From contig CM067072.1 of the NCBI GenBank assembly GCA_033980235.1, forward strand, positions 29,114,059 through 29,178,058: a stretch of 64,000 bases of DNA. Direction: 5' to 3'. The first letter of the stretch is position 1. Each line of letters opens with the position of its first letter. Below, piece after piece: positions 58,624-64,000 of the stretch. Origin of the DNA: Diadema setosum. Its lineage: Eukaryota; Echinodermata; Echinoidea; Diadematoida; Diadematidae. The notes under the pieces were generated by a model, which worked only from the letters and a program-made list of their open reading frames with translations, was not told where the DNA came from and ran no database searches. A program made the position numbers and the translations under genes.

Positions 58624-59056
58624 CTGAAAGATATTACCATAGAAACCGTGCCTTTTCTCAAAAAAAGAAAAATAGAATTGTGCGGGGAGGGAAAGAGAGC
58701 GAAGTAATACTGCTAACAGGGACACGAAGTTGAAATATAATTATTTCCCATGATACATAAAGAAACATTTCGTATGGGCCTGCACTTTGTCCTGCTACCT
58801 TCAAGACCGCCTGACACTCACATAAGAAAGAGAAAATAACGAAACCTGGTCACAAGAGAAATGTAGTTTTCAGAATATCGGTTCGAAGTTTAGGTGCGGT
58901 AAAGGGTTGAAGAGATCAGACAAACACGTGGTGAATTCTATACTGATGAAAACATCAACGAAAGAGGGGGGGGGGGGGCAGGTAAAAATAGTAAATATGT
59001 TTTGTTACCAATGACACCAAATCGATAATGATAAAATCAAAGTAACATCTAATTAC

Positions 59057-59188
59057 CTTGACAAGCGAAGACATCTTGGTTGGTGTCCTGGAAACCCATG
59101 TCACAAGAGCAGTTGAAAGACCCTTCCGTGTTGATGCAAATGCTATTTTCGGGGCAATCATCTAGACCCCGATCACACTCGTTGATAT
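59057..59188 (-). CDS. Exon 4: calcium-binding EGF
   Basis: 132 nt, phase 1/1, acceptor TTTTCAG, donor GTAATT. Starts DINECDRGLDDCPENSIC and continues C-I-N-T-E-G-S-F-N-C-S-C-D-M-G-F; six cysteines with cbEGF spacing. The last Cys-Cys loop is longer than usual (Q-D-T-N-Q-D-V-F-A). Confidence 0.88.
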
Positions 59189-60087
59189 CTGAAAAGGCAT
59201 TCACATAAACATTACCTTTTTATTGAATTTTCCAGTTCAAAAAGAAAGGGAGCTGCGTGGTCCAATTGCTCTCAGTGCTCATGATATTGAATTTCGAAAG
59301 AAAAAAAAAGAACACCGTCGGAAATATGGTAGTTGCATGATTCTAAAACGGTGTATGTCTGTCGCCATAAACAATAAATGTTCGATTAAACTGATGCGGA
59401 AATGGTTTACATACTTATATACATAAAAATTTCAAATACCAAGGCAGATAAGAGTCATTTTCTTTTTTTATTCAAGGGGATAATCAGGTAAAGTATATTT
59501 GAAAGGTTTCATTGCTGCCATACTCCTTACATGAAAAAAAAAACACATGTGGGAATGTAATGTTACTAAAAGGTTTGTTGCTCGAATACAGGAAATTATG
59601 TTACAGAATAAAACTCAAATAACTAGAAGTGTTTTTATACTTGGTCTATAGAAAACCCCAAATGTTACGACGTGGTTTATTTGTACGCAAAATACTTTAT
59701 ATTTTCTGTAAGAAATAAAAAGAAATCGTTACATTTTAGCCAAATTTGTCAATCTCTAAAGCAAGCGAAGAAAATAGACGAATAATACAGGTTTTGTATC
59801 TAATATCAATTGGAATCGCATTTACATTATTTAGTTGTTTCGCAGTTGCCTGTCAAATTTGGATTTTTTTGTCTTTATGTATTGTATGTGACATTTATTT
59901 TGTGATTGAATGTTCATATAAATAAAATTTCTTTGTGTAAAAATAGTTTTGAAGATATCAAAAATTTTACGTTTTCATTATTTTTATTTCTTTTATAAGT
60001 TTTAATTTCGAATATCTTTGGTCGATAGAAATGAACCAGTTTACACTGATTTTGGCATTTAAAATCTTTCTAAGCAACGTTAATTAC

Positions 60088-60213
60088 CAGAGCAGTTGCG
60101 TTGATCCAGTTGTAGCGTATAACCATCCCTACAGGAACAGATGTAGGATCCGTCAGTGTTTTCACAGTTCTGTTCGCAGGCGTTCAGTGATGAGTTAAAA
60201 CATTCATCAATAT
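60088..60213 (-). CDS. Exon 3: calcium-binding EGF
   Basis: 126 nt, phase 1/1, donor GTAATT. The peptide starts DIDECFNSSLNACEQNC and has six cysteines. C-E-N-T-D-G-S-Y-I-C-S-C matches the cbEGF signature, with Asn for hydroxylation or calcium binding followed by the aromatic. A single exon encodes the whole domain. Confidence 0.88.
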
Positions 60214-60378
60214 CTGAGAACACAGGCAGAGAAACAGGAGAAACGTCAGACAATGGGGCTGATGAAGACATTATACTCATAGAATAGTGATCATATCAGC
60301 TTCACGAGTAAAATACGATCATTTGCATACAGAAGTACTTTTTTGTTTCACGTTTTTCATTCCCGCCAACAACAAAAA

Positions 60379-60430
<52 letters not shown>

Positions 60431-61390
60431 TTATAGACCGAGTACATCCCTCGCAAAAGTTGCAGAACTGTTCAGAACCACCGATTCGTCTGATTTTGAC
60501 TTTTATTACATTTCCCATTTCCACATACTTTGCTAATACATTCTCAATATATTGCTCGACTTGTGTTGCCGAGTTAAAAGAAAAAGATACTTAAAAGTAA
60601 CAACCTTGACAATAGCTTGAAATTTTAAGAAATGTGAGAGCGTTGACACATATACACTTAAATTCGCTAACATAATACAGTATTAGATTTGTGCCTACTT
60701 TGACGGATCCATGCAACATAAATTTATATTGTCGTAATTCTTTTATGTTAGTTCTTAACCTTCATGATATACTTGATCATTTGTTTCACGAGTCTTGCAT
60801 TGTCTGTTCGAATTCCTTAATCTCAAACGCCAAGGATCTATTAAAGGGGAACAACACTTAAACAATCTTGTCCTTATGTAGTAGTCCCCCACCTTCTTTT
60901 ACTCATTGGTACCCCCAAGAGTATTGTGTAATAAATCAACCACAATATCGTCCGTTTTGTACTCATGCTCTGTAACAGGATTAAGCTGTATTGTCCTTGA
61001 TATATTACCTGAATGTATCTTCATTCGAGACACGTGCATGGGTAATATATGAAATGATCATAATAATAAAACATCGTCAGGTATGATATGTGCATATAGA
61101 TTTATTTCATTACACTTTACCTTTCCTTATCAAAAGAAATGTGACTCTGATTTCGTGTAGCTTTGTACATGTATTTACAATGCTGTAATAATACTGTGTT
61201 GTTAATGAAAGAGATTATCAAATGTTATGCTTTCATGTTGCGATTTCTCTCATATTCTCAACGGAACGACCATCCAAGTGAGGTATATCTTCATTGATTA
61301 TGCCCACGTACATTTTTAATGACACACTTTGATACAAGGGTAATGGAACAAGACACGCAGAAAACCTCGAAAATTTTCCAGCTTTGTGTC

Positions 61391-61395
<5 letters not shown>

Positions 61396-61421
<26 letters not shown>
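61396..61421. repeat. (GT)n microsatellite
   Basis: GT dinucleotides. CA tracts also lie at 9872-9889, 19851-19873, 21863-21883 and 25089-25116; GA tracts at 5310-5333 and 28012-28038. Confidence 0.9.
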
Positions 61422-61424
<3 letters not shown>

Positions 61425-61489
61425 ACATTCTGTTTGTGTTAACTTGTGAGTGTGTGCGGCAGACTGCCAAAAGGATGAAGTTCCATTAC

Positions 61490-61670
61490 CAAAACAGTTC
61501 AATCCGTCGCCCGTCAGACTCGGCGGACATGGGCCACAGTCTGGTTCCGTACTCGGCGGCGGAAGGTCGTAGCAGATGACACCCTCGAAACATGGGTCTC
61601 CGTCACAGGAATCTTCGTCCTCTTCACAATGTGTCCCCGTCCAGCCTTCTGTGCAGTTGCACACGACCAC
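61490..61670 (-). CDS. Exon 2: completes split EGF, then a second EGF-like module
   Basis: 181 nt, phase 0 in, phase 1 out; acceptor TCTCACAG, donor GTAATG. It starts VVVCNCTEGWTGTHCEED, the C-x-C-x5-G-x-x-C end of the EGF begun in exon 1. A cysteine-rich stretch follows with D-L-P-P-P-S-T-E-P, C-G-P-C-P-P and L-T-G-D-G. The GPCPP...TGDG pattern occurs at the EGF-array entrance of mucin-like and thrombospondin/COMP-like proteins, an assignment from family memory. Confidence 0.85.
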
Positions 61671-62045
61671 CTGTGAGACATAATAAGGCAGTATCTTCCA
61701 TTTTATGTTCGTCTGTTCATTGTGCCGTTCCTTCAACGCTGGCCACATCGTATAGGGCTTATACATTCAAAGTACATCTGTTGCACTTTGTACATCATCG
61801 TCAGGGAAATTAAACATTCTATTACTTTTGATAACTTGATTACTGCATTATTTTCAAGACACAGTGTACATGATTATGTATATTATGTATATGTATATGT
61901 ATTTAAATATTGTGACAAAATCACTTTTGTGATGTGGCAGTATTTGATTGTGTTTGTACGAATGAGTCCGCGAACGGTGTCAGGATGGTCAGGATGGCCG
62001 AGTAGGTGGGCTTCGTTTTGTTGCAGTTTCCAATAATCCCTTTAA

Positions 62046-62427
62046 AGGGATCGTATAGTTTTGGTTGAGACCTAATTTCAGGTTTCTAACATTTTTTGGT
62101 GAGATAATGAGAAACCTCTTATGAAATATGACAGAGCATGTAATTCTATTAGGAATTCAACGTTTATTTGATGAAAATTGGTTTTGAAATGGCTGAGATA
62201 TCCAAAAAAGAGCGATTCTGATAAAGTGTGGGACCCACACTTTATTACGATCGCTTTGTTTTACTTTGTTTTTGGATGTTTCAGTCATTCCAAACCCGAT
62301 TTTCATCAAATAAACTTTGAATTCCTCTTAAAATCGTATGCTCTGTACTATATCATAAGTGTTTTCTTGGTATCTCGCAAGAAGTTTAAAGCCCAATTCT
62401 CATCTCCACCAATATCGTACTATCCCT
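62046..62427. mobile_element. TTAA-flanked palindromic AAAGGGA MITE, copy 3
   Basis: TTAA at 62042-62045 and 62428-62431. Ends AGGGATCGTATAGTTTTGG and CAATATCGTACTATCCCT. Interior GTGGGACCCACACTTTATTA palindrome at the centre. Confidence 0.75.
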
Positions 62428-62431
62428 TTAA

Positions 62432-63674
62432 TTAAACTACTGTGTCTGTGCGCTAGCATGTATGTTATATCAGAAGCAGCTCACAAACACAAGCGGCACT
62501 CATACCAAGTTCACATCAGCACGGTCACTTAGATTGTGTCACCACTTGTGAGTGTCATTAAAGCGGCCAGTACACCTATTTGTACCAACTCGGTCACGCT
62601 CACGTGGTACACCTCTCAATCATGTAGTGGAACAAATAACATTGGTGGGCAAGAGATAGGTGCTAGAGCGCACCATAACAACTTCTCCTACTTCCTCTGG
62701 AAACTGGAACTAAGGATCATGGGCACGAGGTACATGTGACAAGTCACACTGCCAACTACCCCTAAATCCAACGTACCTCAGGAACTTATGCCACCGTTCA
62801 GGAGTTCGTTGTTTAATGCAGCACACAGGAAAACACGCTGGACAGATGTGCATTTTTTTTTTTACCTCTGCGAGCGAGCCCCCACGACTCACTCGGAGCA
62901 AGTTTTGCATGCTCAAGGCCCCTTGTCATACCGTATCTGGGGAAGTTTTGTGGGTTGACTTGTTGGTCCGCACCTGATAGTACCTAGCGCATATCTCGCC
63001 CGTAGTTGCCCGGAGTCTGATTTACCCGCAGCCAAGTTTTGAGCATGACCAAAACTTTTTCCGGGTGAGTCGCGGGGATTGCCGCAGAGGTCCACTCAGA
63101 ACGCCAGTAGGAGGCCCTTTAATAGCGGCAGCACCTCGCAGGCAACTCCCACGCAGTTACTTGGCAGTCCCCGTATATGCGGCCAAGATAATGACATTCT
63201 GTGGGACTTCTGCCATTTCTTCAAAGGTGTAATTCCTTAATTCACTGTCAGCCCCCCACGCGCTGGCACACAGGTCACACAGTATACTGTATACCCACAC
63301 GTAAAACTTAAAAGTAGAACGCGACAAGCAAGTAAGACACTTGCACTGACTTGCCCAAATACTTGTCCGCCCTCAGAAATTGTCCGGTATGCTGAAAAAT
63401 CCCCACAGGTACAAGCCCGCGTAGCTTGCTCGGAAAGGTGTGACAGGGCCAAAACATGGTTGCGGGTAAAAATATTTGCATGCGCACCTCCGGGAGACTA
63501 TAACGGGTCTAGAGATACGTGCTAGGTACTGTCATGTGCGGATCATCTGCGGGGACCTCCGGATAGTAAAAAAATTGTTCTTCGCACGTCGCACGCAAGG
63601 CTTGCCCGGACAGGTGTCACACTGCCTTCAGAAAAGCCCCCCTACAGATCAGAGGAATGACATCGTATACTCAC
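62432..63674. other. GC-enriched intron segment of unknown origin
   Basis: 62870-63640 is visibly richer in G+C and CpG (GAGTCGCGGGGATTGCCGC, CGCACGTCGCACGCAAGG) than any other intron here, yet holds no frame above about 80 codons and no recognisable RNA. It could be an insertion of foreign repeat DNA. Confidence 0.5.
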
Positions 63675-63856
63675 GGCGAACTTGTTTTCCGTGAAGTCTT
63701 CGCCCTCAGCGTCCGTGTCAAAGTCACAGGTCCCGTTGTTTTCGCACCTACAAACTTTGACCGACAAAGTTTCAGAACTCGCTACAATACCGTCACTCGC
63801 GACGATGTCGATGGCCACCAGCGTGGTGTTCATCGGTGTCCAGGTGAAAGTGCCAT
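63675..63856 (-). CDS. Exon 1 in window: Ig/cadherin-like tail plus first half of an EGF
   Basis: The acceptor TTTCCAG precedes 63856 and the donor GTGAGT follows 63675; the exon is 182 nt, phase 1 in and phase 0 out. The peptide begins G-T-F-T-W-T-P, a motif typical of the last beta-strands of Ig/cadherin-like repeats. It ends with VCRCENNGTCDFD, the first cysteines of an EGF that continues in the next exon across an acidic loop. The gene continues upstream beyond the window. The fold assignment of the first half rests on pattern only. Confidence 0.75.
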
Positions 63857-63917
63857 CTGGAAATGGTAGTCACCATGCCAATGGTACTCAGTTAGTACTG
63901 AAATTAATTATTAGGCC

Positions 63918-63957
<40 letters not shown>

Positions 63958-63958
63958 C
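63918..63958. repeat. (CAA)n microsatellite
   Basis: About 12 CAA units. Other triplet tracts: CAA/CAG around 51381-51440 and ATA at 55531-55591 (SINE tail). Confidence 0.9.
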
Positions 63959-64000
63959 GACAGCAATGATGACGACCAAACAAAACACCACACCCGTCTG

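Larger units (their letters stand above)
366..63856 (-). other. Gene span: large multi-EGF, multi-SEA mucin-like glycoprotein (31 exons seen, both ends outside window)
   Basis: Thirty-one minus-strand exons share compatible phases (mostly phase 1 at both ends), AG/GT borders and unbroken frames, adding to 4800 coding nt. The order is an Ig/cadherin-like tail, about 23 EGF-like modules interrupted by one divergent SEA domain, then three SEA domains separated by linkers. Family knowledge: SEA domains in EGF- or mucin-containing membrane proteins often undergo autoproteolysis and sit outside the cell, and tandem cbEGFs form calcium-stabilised rods. Inference: a secreted or membrane mucin-like protein, possibly of the NIDO-AMOP-VWD-EGF type, whose amino-terminal domains would lie beyond 64000. 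No signal peptide, transmembrane segment, stop codon or poly(A) site of this gene is visible here. A fibrillin/uromodulin-like assignment is the alternative. Confidence 0.85.

Noticed and set aside
63682..63969. Plus-strand 95-codon frame ending in poly-Gln
   Set aside because: Antisense of exon 1 running into a (CAA)n microsatellite.

Overview
The window is eukaryotic, AT-rich, intron-dominated and full of transposable elements. Three things suggest an echinoderm (sea urchin, sea star or sea cucumber): CR1-like LINEs, one carrying a 2A-like translational-skipping motif; tRNA-derived SINEs; and interspersed repeats ending in TATGCCTCCGC / GCGGAGGCATA with TGACCTTTGACCT blocks. This assignment is inference, and other marine deuterostomes or molluscs remain possible.

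One host gene fills the window on the minus strand. I resolve 31 consecutive exons from 63856 down to 366, about 4.8 kb of coding sequence or roughly 1600 codons. Every junction keeps frame, and every exon has AG/GT borders. Both gene ends lie outside the window. In transcript order it encodes: an Ig/cadherin-like tail with an EGF split over two exons; about 20 EGF-like modules, mostly calcium-binding with a D-[IV]-[DN]-E-C start; a divergent SEA domain split by a 10.2 kb intron; three more EGFs; then three tandem SEA domains. Each of these last SEA domains is built from a 131-nt exon and a 211-214-nt exon. They are separated by linker exons, one a Thr-rich mucin-type segment of 112 residues, that end in a two-cysteine motif. 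The best guess is a large mucin-like membrane or extracellular-matrix glycoprotein of the EGF/SEA class. All three distal SEA domains keep G-S-V-I-A, which resembles the SEA autoproteolysis site.

The introns hold the mobile DNA. From low to high coordinates: TTAA-flanked fold-back MITEs; a LINE- or SINE-derived repeat split by a palindromic MITE (12.8-13.4 kb); a degenerate LINE 3' end (15.2-22.8 kb) interrupted by a 6.2 kb array of three roughly 2-kb units with hairpin ends and tRNA-like modules; a LINE RT fragment (23.7-25.1 kb); a 4 kb LINE with an SGNH-esterase ORF1, endonuclease and RT (29.6-33.7 kb); a triple nest of palindromic MITEs (35.2-36.3 kb); a composite repeat holding two LINEs (38.9-45.3 kb), the second with a 2A-like motif and a mutated RT active site; CCAGTTGATA minisatellites (47.3-50.5 kb); a SINE with a 9-bp target-site duplication (55.5 kb) next to a Tc1-like element containing another MITE (55.9-57.5 kb); and a GGTTCGTTATTCCGAA palindromic minisatellite (57.9-58.3 kb). 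No promoter, poly(A) site or complete functional tRNA/rRNA gene was recognised.
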